Source of the DNA: Fibrobacterota bacterium
GTDB taxonomy: Bacteria > Fibrobacterota > Chitinivibrionia > Chitinivibrionales > FEN-1185
DNA length: 64,000 bases
NCBI GenBank assembly: GCA_003165595.1
Contig: PLWQ01000009.1
Location: forward strand, 222,244-286,243
Direction: 5' to 3'
Shown: piece after piece, positions 51,480 through 60,937 of the stretch
Layout: each line of letters starts with the position of its first letter
Numbering within the stretch: the first letter of the stretch is position 1
The notes under the pieces: model-generated
The model's input: only the letters and a program-made list of their open reading frames with translations
Databases searched by the model: none
Told to the model about the DNA's origin: nothing
Made by a program: the position numbers and the translations under genes

Positions 51480-52661
51480 ATGAAAGCAACCGACCTTCCC
51501 AACCACAACAGCGTATGGCTCCTCAGGTTCTCCCTGGCCGAAATGCCGCACGCTACCATCGAGACCAACCGCACCTGCAACATCCGTTGCGAAAACTGCT
51601 ATAATGCAATCAGGGACTACGTCAAACCGCTTCCGGTGGTCATTGAAGAAATTGAACTGCTGCTAAAACGCCGGAAGCTGCAGACGCTCACGCTTATGGG
51701 CGGAGAGCCGACGCTCCACCCCGACCTGCCGGCTATTGTAAGATACGTTCGGAGCAAGAGGCTCAAATGCCAGATCCTCACCAACGGCATTGCATTTCTT
51801 GAGCACAATGGCGTCGATCTTCTTGACGCATTGATAAAAAACGGTGTAGACCGCATCACCGTGCATGTCGACAAGGGACAGCGCCATGTCCACAAAGACA
51901 TAGAGCGGGTCCGGCAGAGGCTTTTCAACCTCCTTGAATCCAGGAAATGCCGGTTTGCGCTTTCGATCACCATTGATTCCGGCGAGCGCGCGGTTGTTCC
52001 CGGGCTGATAAAAAACTATGCACGGTATGAATACTTCGACGGGATAATCGGCTTTATGGCAAGCGATCTGTTTGTGCCGAAACATCCGGGCAGAAACCTT
52101 GAAGCCGAATCCCGCGCCATCACGGCCGAACTCGGTCTGCAACCCACAGGCTATATCCCGTCCAACGTGGACGACAATGAGATACGGTGGCTGCTTTATT
52201 ATTACATGATCGATTCTCAGACGCAAACAACCTATCAACTGCCGCCCCGGTTCAGCAGGATGTTCTGTCGTTTGCACCGGGTGCTACTGGGGCGTTTTCC
52301 CTTTATGCTCCATATCCCGCCGTTGCTTTCCGGGATCACCTGTGTTCTTGTTTTGCTGATCAATCCCGCAAGCTACGCGCGAGCGCGAAAAGATTCTTCC
52401 GGTCTGTTCCGCCGTCTCTTATCGGCCTTTTCGACCCGGTTTCAATATATCGTGTTTCAGGTTCCGCCGGAAATGGCGGGCGCTGCCGAGGCCATTGAAT
52501 TGTGCCACAACTGCCCGGACGCGACAATACGGAACGGCAGATTGCTGCCGCTTTGCCTCGCCGATTATATCAGTCCCTTTGATCCAAAAGGCAAGATACC
52601 GCAAAGAGATGAAAGATTCGAAGCGGTTGCGGCATCATTGAATAACACAGACCGGGCATAA
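51480..52661 (+). CDS. Radical SAM protein of the MoaA/HpnH-like type
   Basis: 393 residues. Cluster cysteines 33, 37, 40 in NRTCNIRCENCYN, TLMGGEPTLHPDLP (GGEP motif), and a B12-free N-terminus. The C-terminal third has a strongly hydrophobic stretch (FPFMLHIPPLLSGITCVLVLLINPA), suggesting membrane contact, and two pairs of late cysteines (IELCHNCPDA, LLPLCLADYI) that could hold an auxiliary cluster or zinc. Likely acts with the two B12-type enzymes on one substrate. Last gene of the plus-strand block. Confidence 0.9.
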   Translation: MKATDLPNHNSVWLLRFSLAEMPHATIETNRTCNIRCENCYNAIRDYVKPLPVVIEEIELLLKRRKLQTLTLMGGEPTLHPDLPAIVRYVRSKRLKCQILTNGIAFLEHNGVDLLDALIKNGVDRITVHVDKGQRHVHKDIERVRQRLFNLLESRKCRFALSITIDSGERAVVPGLIKNYARYEYFDGIIGFMASDLFVPKHPGRNLEAESRAITAELGLQPTGYIPSNVDDNEIRWLLYYYMIDSQTQTTYQLPPRFSRMFCRLHRVLLGRFPFMLHIPPLLSGITCVLVLLINPASYARARKDSSGLFRRLLSAFSTRFQYIVFQVPPEMAGAAEAIELCHNCPDATIRNGRLLPLCLADYISPFDPKGKIPQRDERFEAVAASLNNTDRA

Positions 52662-52820
52662 CAGGCTGCTCAATCGGGCGTACATTAGGTCGTAATCGCG
52701 GTCCCCGGGGCTTGGCGCGGGGTTAGCGGGCGAATATAAAGTAGATTGTTTCCATGGTTAAAGAAGAACCCCGCCCCTTGAGGCGGGGTTCTTCAATCCC
52801 ACAGCGAGCGCATTGCAAGG
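52658..52820 (-). repeat. Dispersed repeat family 2, copy c (inverted composite)
   Basis: 52660-52711 is an inverted copy of 46142-46193; 52791-52816 is an inverted copy of the right half of 43358-43405. Between them is a 13-bp hairpin (GAAGAACCCCGCC/GGCGGGGTTCTTC, 52763-52794). Confidence 0.75.
52763..52794. terminator. GC-rich hairpin between convergent genes
   Basis: 13-bp perfect stem GAAGAACCCCGCC, loop CCTTGA, GGCGGGGTTCTTC. No U tract. Lies between the last radical SAM gene and the convergent lipoprotein gene. Confidence 0.45.
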
Positions 52821-52887
52821 TTCCCCCGGGGGCTAGCGAGCCAGCATACGTAGTCAATCTCCCACGGGGATGGAAGATGCCTCCACC

Positions 52888-54096
52888 CTACTTCACGAGC
52901 GTTTTCCCGGTCCGCGCGTCAAAGTACATAGTGAGGTACGAGGCAGTGCGCACCGTGTCACGCGCAACGACGTTGTTCACATAATTTGTGTCGCGTTTTG
53001 ACCCTTGCGAATACGACCACAGCGGTATTGACAAGTCGTTGTTTACAAAGGAATGAACAACACACACGGAGTCCGAAGCCACTGCCGTATCGCCGTCGCC
53101 GATGATTGTGGTGCCGAGGTAGGCAATCGTCGTGTCGGACACATATGCCGCCTTCATGTTGTTTTGCGATACGACCTCGTAGCAGGTTCGTGCCGTTCCT
53201 CCGAACTCGTATTGTGAAGTGCCCGCCACCTGCGCCGAGCCGCTCTCGGAAAGATATAACTGCAGCGGCACCCCCACGATAAATGGAAACGTCCCGACAG
53301 TAATCCTGACCGCGGTGTCACCAGAAACGGTGAAAACCTGCCAGGAATTGTGAACCGCCAAGGGTAAATTGAGCACGACGACATCCACGCTGTCCCTATT
53401 TACGACAAAGAGTTTTGGCGGTACCGTATAGTCGACTTTTGTGGAGGTATGCCGGAGCACGATGCCGGACTTGGACGGCTGCGACGAGTCGGAGAGAACG
53501 GTATCGGTCGTTTCGATGCCGTAATACAGGTTACCGGCGATGATTCCTGCGAAGGTCACCTTGCTGTACTTGTGATGGTGGTCGTTCTGGGTGATGGTGA
53601 CCCTGATGCCCGCGGTATCCTTGACATACACAAGCGAATCGTTCTCGTCGGTGATCCACCACGAGCCCGTTACAAGTTTTCGCAGGCCGCCGATTCTTGA
53701 CGAATCGACGACCAGGAAGGAGTACGAAAGCGACAAAGAGTCGACTGCGGCGCCGCCCCGGGCGTGGATGCGCACAGTGTAAAGAGAGTCGTACTGAAGG
53801 CTGTCGGCCGTCAGGTTCATCGTGACAAAAGCGGTATCTCTATCCGAGGTGATATTGTACGATCCTTGCGGCAATCCGGTGACGGTGGCCCTCACCGCAT
53901 CGCCGTCGCTGTCCCCGATGGCCACCTGGAAAGTCGCTGATTGTCCATAGTACAGAGTGTCGGGAACAGTCTTGGGTGATACAACCTTGTACCACATGCT
54001 GTTGGTGGTATCAATGGGCTGCGAAGGATTACTGCAGGAGAACAATAGGGTGAAACCGACGGCGAAAGCAACACCGTAATAGAGCGATAGCTTCAC
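52888..54096 (-). CDS. Lipoprotein with Ig-like domains, function unknown
   Basis: 402 residues from a GTG at 54096 with GGAGG four bases upstream. Lipoprotein signal peptide ending in LLFSCSNPS (lipobox LFS-C). A ~100-residue Ig/cadherin-like region follows (YYGQSATFQVAIGDSDGDAVRATVTGLP), then a large beta-rich part (SWWITDENDSLVYVKD...). The Ser/Thr/Val-rich style is like the other surface proteins here. No catalytic motif recognised. Confidence 0.75.
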   Translation of the reverse strand: MKLSLYYGVAFAVGFTLLFSCSNPSQPIDTTNSMWYKVVSPKTVPDTLYYGQSATFQVAIGDSDGDAVRATVTGLPQGSYNITSDRDTAFVTMNLTADSLQYDSLYTVRIHARGGAAVDSLSLSYSFLVVDSSRIGGLRKLVTGSWWITDENDSLVYVKDTAGIRVTITQNDHHHKYSKVTFAGIIAGNLYYGIETTDTVLSDSSQPSKSGIVLRHTSTKVDYTVPPKLFVVNRDSVDVVVLNLPLAVHNSWQVFTVSGDTAVRITVGTFPFIVGVPLQLYLSESGSAQVAGTSQYEFGGTARTCYEVVSQNNMKAAYVSDTTIAYLGTTIIGDGDTAVASDSVCVVHSFVNNDLSIPLWSYSQGSKRDTNYVNNVVARDTVRTASYLTMYFDARTGKTLVK

Positions 54097-54193
54097 AAGA
54101 CCTCCGTGAAGGAATGATCGAAAAAAAAGCCTTCTCAATGCCAGGCTTAGTCATATGTGAAGCGCCAGGAGCCTGGGTGATCTGCCTGCTGTA

Positions 54194-54673
54194 TCATTTG
54201 TTAAGACGGACGCGTTCCCTTTCCCACCGGTTGTGCCGCATCTGCTTGCGCACCCCCCCGACAAAAACCGGTACACCTATCGACAAACACGCTCCGCTGC
54301 AGGCACCGGCAACCCATCCGGTCGTTCCGGGGTCTGCATCCTTAATCCCGCCATTGCCTCCGACGACGGCAAAAACCGCCATGGCCGCGCTGATTGCCGT
54401 GAATACGGCACCCGTTACGATCATTCCCTGCCTGTCCGGATAGGGGTTTGGTTTCAATACCTTGTCGCCGAGAATAATGGCGGACGAGGCAGGAACACAC
54501 GTCATATCCGAAGTGCAAAGCATCCCTTCCGGGCATGGCGGGTTGCACAAAGATATGCATTGCCCGTTGTGACAAATAAAACCCGCCCTGCATTTCGGAA
54601 AACACTGCGAGGTGTCGTTCTGGGAGAAGGCCTGGGTGCAGAACATAACGAGCACGATACCAATGAACCGCAT
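54194..54673 (-). CDS. Exported Cys-rich protein with C-terminal membrane region
   Basis: 159 residues. GGAG lies six bases before the ATG at 54673. Signal peptide MRFIGIVLVMFCTQAFSQ, then CFPKCRAGFICHNGQCISLCNPPCPEGMLCTSDMTC, ten cysteines in a pattern like small disulfide-rich (EGF/WAP-type) modules found in deltaproteobacterial proteins. A hydrophobic region follows (MIVTGAVFTAISAAMAVFAVVGG and WVAGACSGACLSIGVPVFVGGV), then a basic tail. It could display the Cys-rich module outside the membrane. Confidence 0.7.
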   Translation of the reverse strand: MRFIGIVLVMFCTQAFSQNDTSQCFPKCRAGFICHNGQCISLCNPPCPEGMLCTSDMTCVPASSAIILGDKVLKPNPYPDRQGMIVTGAVFTAISAAMAVFAVVGGNGGIKDADPGTTGWVAGACSGACLSIGVPVFVGGVRKQMRHNRWERERVRLNK

Positions 54674-54797
54674 GTTGTCTCCTGTTTTACAATTCATCCA
54701 CTTAAAAATTACGTATTCCCGCAACGAAAGGCAAATGGGCGATAGAGGACAGGCCCGGCGGGAATGGAGTGGCAACATTGGCAAGATATCGGCGGAA

Positions 54798-54858
54798 TAA
54801 AAAAAGGCCCTGAAAACGTTGAAATCAGCTTAAATTTCGCGGTTTTCAGAGCCTTTTT
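54798..54858 (-). terminator. Rho-independent terminator after tRNA-Ala
   Basis: Minus strand: AAAAAGGCTCTGAAAAC ... GTTTTCAGGGCCTTTTTTT, stem with a ~20-base loop and a U run, directly after the tRNA 3' end. Confidence 0.8.
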
Positions 54859-54859
54859 A

Positions 54860-54935
54860 TGGTGGAGCTGGTCGGGATCGAACCGACGACCCCCAGACTG
54901 CCAGCCTGATGCTCTCCCAACTGAGCTACAGCCCC
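54860..54935 (-). tRNA. tRNA-Ala (GGC anticodon)
   Basis: 76 nt with encoded CCA. Acceptor stem GGGGCTG/CAGCTCC (one G-T pair), D arm GCTCAGTTGGGAGAGC, anticodon loop CTGGCAG (GGC, reads GCC Ala), T arm with GGTTCGATCC. Terminator follows. The gene lies alone between two coding regions. Confidence 0.95.
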
Positions 54936-55270
54936 ACAGAGGGTCAAACGAGCATTAAAAATTACTTTCCAGACCAGGAAATGTCAAATTCTATTCATTG
55001 CCCGCGCAAGAGATTGGCGGAAATCCCTTCGGGAGTTTGTCGCTGCCGCTCGGTAAGGGTAAGGTAGTGCAGTGCTTTCAGCACTGAGACATTTATGTCT
55101 TTTGCCCTTTCCGGCGTGGACCACGGCCATTGGCCGTGGTTGTTTACTGCCGAAACTTCCTCGCCATCTCAATAAATAACCGCTTTCTTGCCGGGTTTCG
55201 CGCAACGCTGTTTGTAAAAGCTCTTGAAACGGTCCTTCCGGTCACCTTTTCAACTTTCAACTTCAAACCT
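54936..55270. other. Intergenic region upstream of tRNA-Ala / downstream of glnS
   Basis: About 335 bases: presumably the tRNA promoter near 54940-54990, and the second copy of repeat family 3 (55036-55144). Short open frames here are not supported. Confidence 0.5.
55036..55144 (+). repeat. Dispersed 109-base repeat family 3, copy b
   Basis: Three hairpins: CAGTGC-TTTCA-GCACTG, GACAT-TT-ATGTC and CCACGGCC-AT-TGGCCGTGG. Counterpart of 43611-43719 in opposite orientation. Confidence 0.85.
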
Positions 55271-56995
<1,725 letters not shown>

Positions 56996-57032
56996 GATGC
57001 GTCCTTTGGTTGTATCCGTGTTCGCGGCTGCG

Positions 57033-58499
57033 TCAGGTCCGTATCGTTTCAATCGCCCGATCCATTCTCCTCATTACGGCATCTTTCCCCAGCAGTTCCA
57101 TCATTTCGAAAAGCCCGGGGCCAAAGCTCACCCCGCTCACCGCCAGGCGCGTCGGATGCACGAGCTCGCCGACGGAAATGCCGGTGCGAGCGGCGTAATC
57201 ATGGTACAATGCATCCAGTTGCTTCGCGCCAAAGGATGCGAGCGAACCGATATTCTCCATAAGTTCCCGAAGAACAAGCACGGTTTCCGGTTTGAAGTGC
57301 TTTTGCACGGCCTTGGGCTCGTAGTCGTCCGGGTCCTTAAAGAAGTAGACGGCGTTGTCGGCGATCTCGGTGACACGCTTGGACCTATCCTTAAACAGAC
57401 GAATCACGCCGAGCAGGTACGGGTCAGTCTCGTCTCTGTCAACTGTGACGACGCCCTTTTCTTTCCATAGCTTACACACGTCCGGCGCCAGCCGCTCCGC
57501 CGTGGATTCGGCCATGTACAAGCCGTTCATCCAGTCGAGTTTTTTTTCGTCAAGCACCGCGCTTTTGGGAGATATCTTTTCAAGCGAGAACGCGTTGATA
57601 ATTTCCTGCCGGGACATTTTTTCCCGCTCGTCGCCCCCGCCCGGAGACCACCCGAGCAGGGCGAGGAAGTTGAAGAGGGCATCGGATAAAATGCCCCTGT
57701 TCTTGTAGTCCATAACCGACGCGGCGCCCTTGCGTTTAGACAGCTTGCCGCCCGACGGATCGAGGATCACGGGCATGTGAGCGAAGTGCGGTGGCGTCCA
57801 TCCGAATGCCTCGTACAGGAGAACATGACGCGGCGTGGACGATATCCACTCGTCGCCCCGCAGGACATGCGATATCTTCATTTCGTGATCGTCAACGACG
57901 TTGGCGAGGTGATACGTGGGAAAGCCGTCCGATTTAAGGATCACCAGGTCGTCGAGCACCTCGGTTTTGTATTCGATGGCGCCGCGGATCATGTCCAAAA
58001 ATACCACCGAACGGCCCGCCGGCACCTTGAACCGCACCACGAACGGCGCACCGCCGTCGAGCAACCGGCGTTCTTCTTCTTTGGAAAGATCCCTGCAATG
58101 CCTGTCGTACCCCGTGAGCATCTTGGCCTTTTCGCGGGCCAGGCGCACCTCTTCAAGACGCTGGGGTGTGCAAAAGCAGCGGTAGGCGGCGTCGCTGTCG
58201 AGCAGGTCCTGCGTTCGCTTTTTGTAAATGTCGAGCCGCTCCGATTGCACATAGGGGCCGCTCGTTCCGCCCACGTCCGGCCCTTCGTCCCACGAAAGCC
58301 CGAGCCATCGGAGACTGTCGAATATTTCTTTGACCGCGCCTTCAACATACCTTGTTCGGTCGGTGTCTTCGATGCGCAGGACAAACGTCCCGCCGGTGTG
58401 CTTCGCAAACAGATAGTTGAACAGCGCAGTGCGCGCTCCTCCCACATGCAAATATCCCGTGGGCGACGGCGCAAACCGGACTCGAACATCGGTTGACAT
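57033..58499 (-). CDS. gltX: Glutamate--tRNA ligase
   Basis: 488 residues. [24 protein letters not shown] (HVGG) and [11 protein letters not shown] (KMSKS counterpart) identify GluRS, with [22 protein letters not shown] and [16 protein letters not shown] in the core. C-terminal helical anticodon-binding part present. Whether it discriminates tRNA-Glu from tRNA-Gln cannot be read by eye, but an adjacent glnS suggests so. Probably cotranscribed with glnS. Confidence 0.97.
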   Translation of the reverse strand: MSTDVRVRFAPSPTGYLHVGGARTALFNYLFAKHTGGTFVLRIEDTDRTRYVEGAVKEIFDSLRWLGLSWDEGPDVGGTSGPYVQSERLDIYKKRTQDLLDSDAAYRCFCTPQRLEEVRLAREKAKMLTGYDRHCRDLSKEEERRLLDGGAPFVVRFKVPAGRSVVFLDMIRGAIEYKTEVLDDLVILKSDGFPTYHLANVVDDHEMKISHVLRGDEWISSTPRHVLLYEAFGWTPPHFAHMPVILDPSGGKLSKRKGAASVMDYKNRGILSDALFNFLALLGWSPGGGDEREKMSRQEIINAFSLEKISPKSAVLDEKKLDWMNGLYMAESTAERLAPDVCKLWKEKGVVTVDRDETDPYLLGVIRLFKDRSKRVTEIADNAVYFFKDPDDYEPKAVQKHFKPETVLVLRELMENIGSLASFGAKQLDALYHDYAARTGISVGELVHPTRLAVSGVSFGPGLFEMMELLGKDAVMRRMDRAIETIRT

Positions 58500-58541
58500 T
58501 TTTCTTACCCGCGGTTGTGTTGGTTCACCAACAGGTTCCGA

Positions 58542-59504
58542 TCAGACATTGGCATTCGTCACAACGAGAATCTTCCCCAGCCTGCTCATAGCTTTCTTCC
58601 CGAAAATGTGTTCGAATTCATCGAGCCTGTTCTTCATATACTCCGCCTTGCCCTGGCAGTGCTGCTTGAATTCTGAAAGCTGCCGCCGCTTCTTTGAGAA
58701 CTCGTGAATCTGCCCCAAAACATATGCCTTAAGCAGGTACAGCATGGTCATCGCAGGGTTCTTTTCCGATTCGTCGTCAAGAAACCGCAGCGCCTTGTCG
58801 TACAGCCCTTCGGTGCACAGATGATAGGTGCGTATCACCATTTCAATTTCGTTGAAGTTCTTGTCGATTACCACAAGCCGCCGCCGCAGCAGTTTTATAT
58901 CCACGCCGGGCTGCTGATTTTCGTAATGCGTTATGAGTTTGTGAAGCGCCTGGATATTGTCCGGATTGCGGGCAAGGAGGTTTTCCAGGCACTCCTCTTC
59001 TTTCTTGTACTCGCCCTGCTGCTCATAGAGGTCGGCAAGTCGCAGGCACGAAAAATAGTTGCCTGGTTCAAGCGCTATTTCCTGCTCCAGACTTTTCACC
59101 GCGTTCTTCGTGTCGCCGAGTTCCAGATACGACGTTGCGAGGTTGTGAAACGGCATGGCATACCGGTCGAACACCACCGCAGCCTTTTTGAACCACTCGA
59201 TGCTTTCCTTGAAAGCTCCCACATACTGGTTCACTTCACCAATGAGTATGTAAGTGTCGGCAAGGTCACGGCAGTTTTCTTCGTTTTTGTTCTCCATTGT
59301 CTCGAAAAACGACGTGACCCGGGAAAGCTGCTGTATTGCAGACTTGCATTTGCCGTCCACGCACAACTCGTAGGTGCTGTTCTCCAGAAACTCTGCTACG
59401 TCCTCAAACGGGACCGCCATCGATGTGACGCGGTCGCAGAGTTGCGAAAGCGTGAGCCGCTCGTGAGCGGCCTTCTTCTTTGCCTTCTTTGCAATAACAG
59501 CCAT
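58542..59504 (-). CDS. TPR-repeat protein
   Basis: 320 residues. The start is at 59504 with AGAGGTGAGG upstream. Repeats of ~34 residues: ADTYILIGEVNQYVGAFKESIEWFKKAAVVFD, HNLATSYLELGDTKNAVKSLEQEIALEPG, RLADLYEQQGEYKKEEECLENLLARNPD and following. A basic N-terminus (VIAKKAKKKAAHERL) precedes. No signal peptide. Scaffold role presumed; partner unknown. Confidence 0.85.
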   Translation of the reverse strand: MAVIAKKAKKKAAHERLTLSQLCDRVTSMAVPFEDVAEFLENSTYELCVDGKCKSAIQQLSRVTSFFETMENKNEENCRDLADTYILIGEVNQYVGAFKESIEWFKKAAVVFDRYAMPFHNLATSYLELGDTKNAVKSLEQEIALEPGNYFSCLRLADLYEQQGEYKKEEECLENLLARNPDNIQALHKLITHYENQQPGVDIKLLRRRLVVIDKNFNEIEMVIRTYHLCTEGLYDKALRFLDDESEKNPAMTMLYLLKAYVLGQIHEFSKKRRQLSEFKQHCQGKAEYMKNRLDEFEHIFGKKAMSRLGKILVVTNANV

Positions 59505-59509
59505 CCGCC

Positions 59510-60781
59510 TCACCTCTTGCGAAATGCAAATACTTTGTTGAGCTGATTCCAATACCGTCCCGCGCCGTCCTGCGTTGTGACCGCGGCCATCGTCGAGAGC
59601 CTGTCACACGCCTCCGAAAGCCCGTCAGCGCCGTTTTTAGAAAATAATACCCAGTTTCCTATGAGGTAATAACCTTTTGGCAAATCTCGAACCGTGAGGC
59701 GGAACCCGCACTGTGCTATTCCACCCCGCTCCGACGGCATCGTCACGCAATACCCGCTTCCGGCAAGCATGCTTTCGTCCATTGCTGCATCCAGCAACCA
59801 GCCGTAACCCAGGAACCCGTTGCACAGGGTCATGCAGGTGTGGTTTGGGTTGCTTGCAACAAGCGTATCGAGGTTCCGGTGCGAACTCATGGGAAAATCC
59901 AAACCGGCCGACGGAACCCGGAACGAGAAATCCGCCGCTTCGCTCCGAATGACGGGCGTCATTTCTATGTACGCTTCCGAGAACATCGTTCTGAACCGAA
60001 CGGGCAAATGAACGTACACCGGAACGCGAACCATCTGGGGGTAACAGATCTGGTTGACGGCCGCATGACTCCCCTGCAAAAACAGGCCGAGGTTCAGGTG
60101 AAAGTCTCCCCGGCGGATGAGCCGGATCGGGCCGACCTTATACCGTTTGACAAGACATATCATGTTGTTCTCCGTATACGTGATCGGCAGGAGCCCCCAC
60201 AACGCCTTGAGAAAGATCCGTATTCGCAGTTCATTGGTGACATTCACATACGTGTCGTGAGCAAAATCCCTGATGCCCGCGCGTGTAAAATGAAACCGGT
60301 CGTGACCGAATCCCGCGTAGAAATATGGCGTGGTGACAACCTCCCGGGCGCTGTCGTAGGCAATATACGAAACCGGCGACAATGGTATGGACGCGCTGTC
60401 CACAACATAGGCGTAGCGGTTTTCCAGCCCGTGGCCGATTGCGATGCAGACGCGGCTGTTTACCTTGGGGATCTCGGTGCGCAGTCCGCGGGCGGTGACG
60501 GGCGCGACCGTATCCGCGTCCTCCCACAGAAACACGATTTCGTCGGCCGTGTCGAGAAATCCCCTGCCCCGGGTCGGATCCTTGCCGTTGGGGCACACAT
60601 AATCTTCGTCTTGAACTTCATCAATTTGGAAAGGGATGCAAGCGCCGGCATGGTTGGTCACCCGGAGATGCGAAATGTCTTTCCCCAGGAGTGAAGGAAC
60701 CATCTTGCCCGTAAGGACAATGGGCTCGCTCAGGACCAGACACGGGATCAGAAGCGGGAGAAAGGCCAGATGCGATTTCAT
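59510..60781 (-). CDS. Exported protein of unknown function
   Basis: 423 residues. Signal peptide MKSHLAFLPLLIPCLVLSEP at the ATG 60781. The mature part is beta-rich with conserved-looking blocks ACIPFQIDEVQDEDYVCP, GRGFLDTADEIVFLWEDADT, RFHFTRAGIRDFAHDTYVNVTNELRIRIFLKALWG and YWNQLNKVFAF. I do not recognise the family. It ends five bases before the TPR gene starts. Confidence 0.75.
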   Translation of the reverse strand: MKSHLAFLPLLIPCLVLSEPIVLTGKMVPSLLGKDISHLRVTNHAGACIPFQIDEVQDEDYVCPNGKDPTRGRGFLDTADEIVFLWEDADTVAPVTARGLRTEIPKVNSRVCIAIGHGLENRYAYVVDSASIPLSPVSYIAYDSAREVVTTPYFYAGFGHDRFHFTRAGIRDFAHDTYVNVTNELRIRIFLKALWGLLPITYTENNMICLVKRYKVGPIRLIRRGDFHLNLGLFLQGSHAAVNQICYPQMVRVPVYVHLPVRFRTMFSEAYIEMTPVIRSEAADFSFRVPSAGLDFPMSSHRNLDTLVASNPNHTCMTLCNGFLGYGWLLDAAMDESMLAGSGYCVTMPSERGGIAQCGFRLTVRDLPKGYYLIGNWVLFSKNGADGLSEACDRLSTMAAVTTQDGAGRYWNQLNKVFAFRKR

Positions 60782-60937
60782 GAAATTGCGGGCGATCCTT
60801 GATGACAACGGAGCCGCGGCCAAGGACGGTGCACAATGCCGGCACAACAAAAATAGGTTTGGCTTGATGGAAAACAAAGCGGCGCACGATGGGCAGGGAC
60901 ATGCGCCCGGTTGCGCCGGCAGCGGCTGTGGCCTGCC

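Noticed and set aside
60621..60902. 93-codon minus-strand frame upstream of the exported protein
   Set aside because: Overlaps the start of the exported protein gene in another frame, with no ribosome site; likely a shadow.
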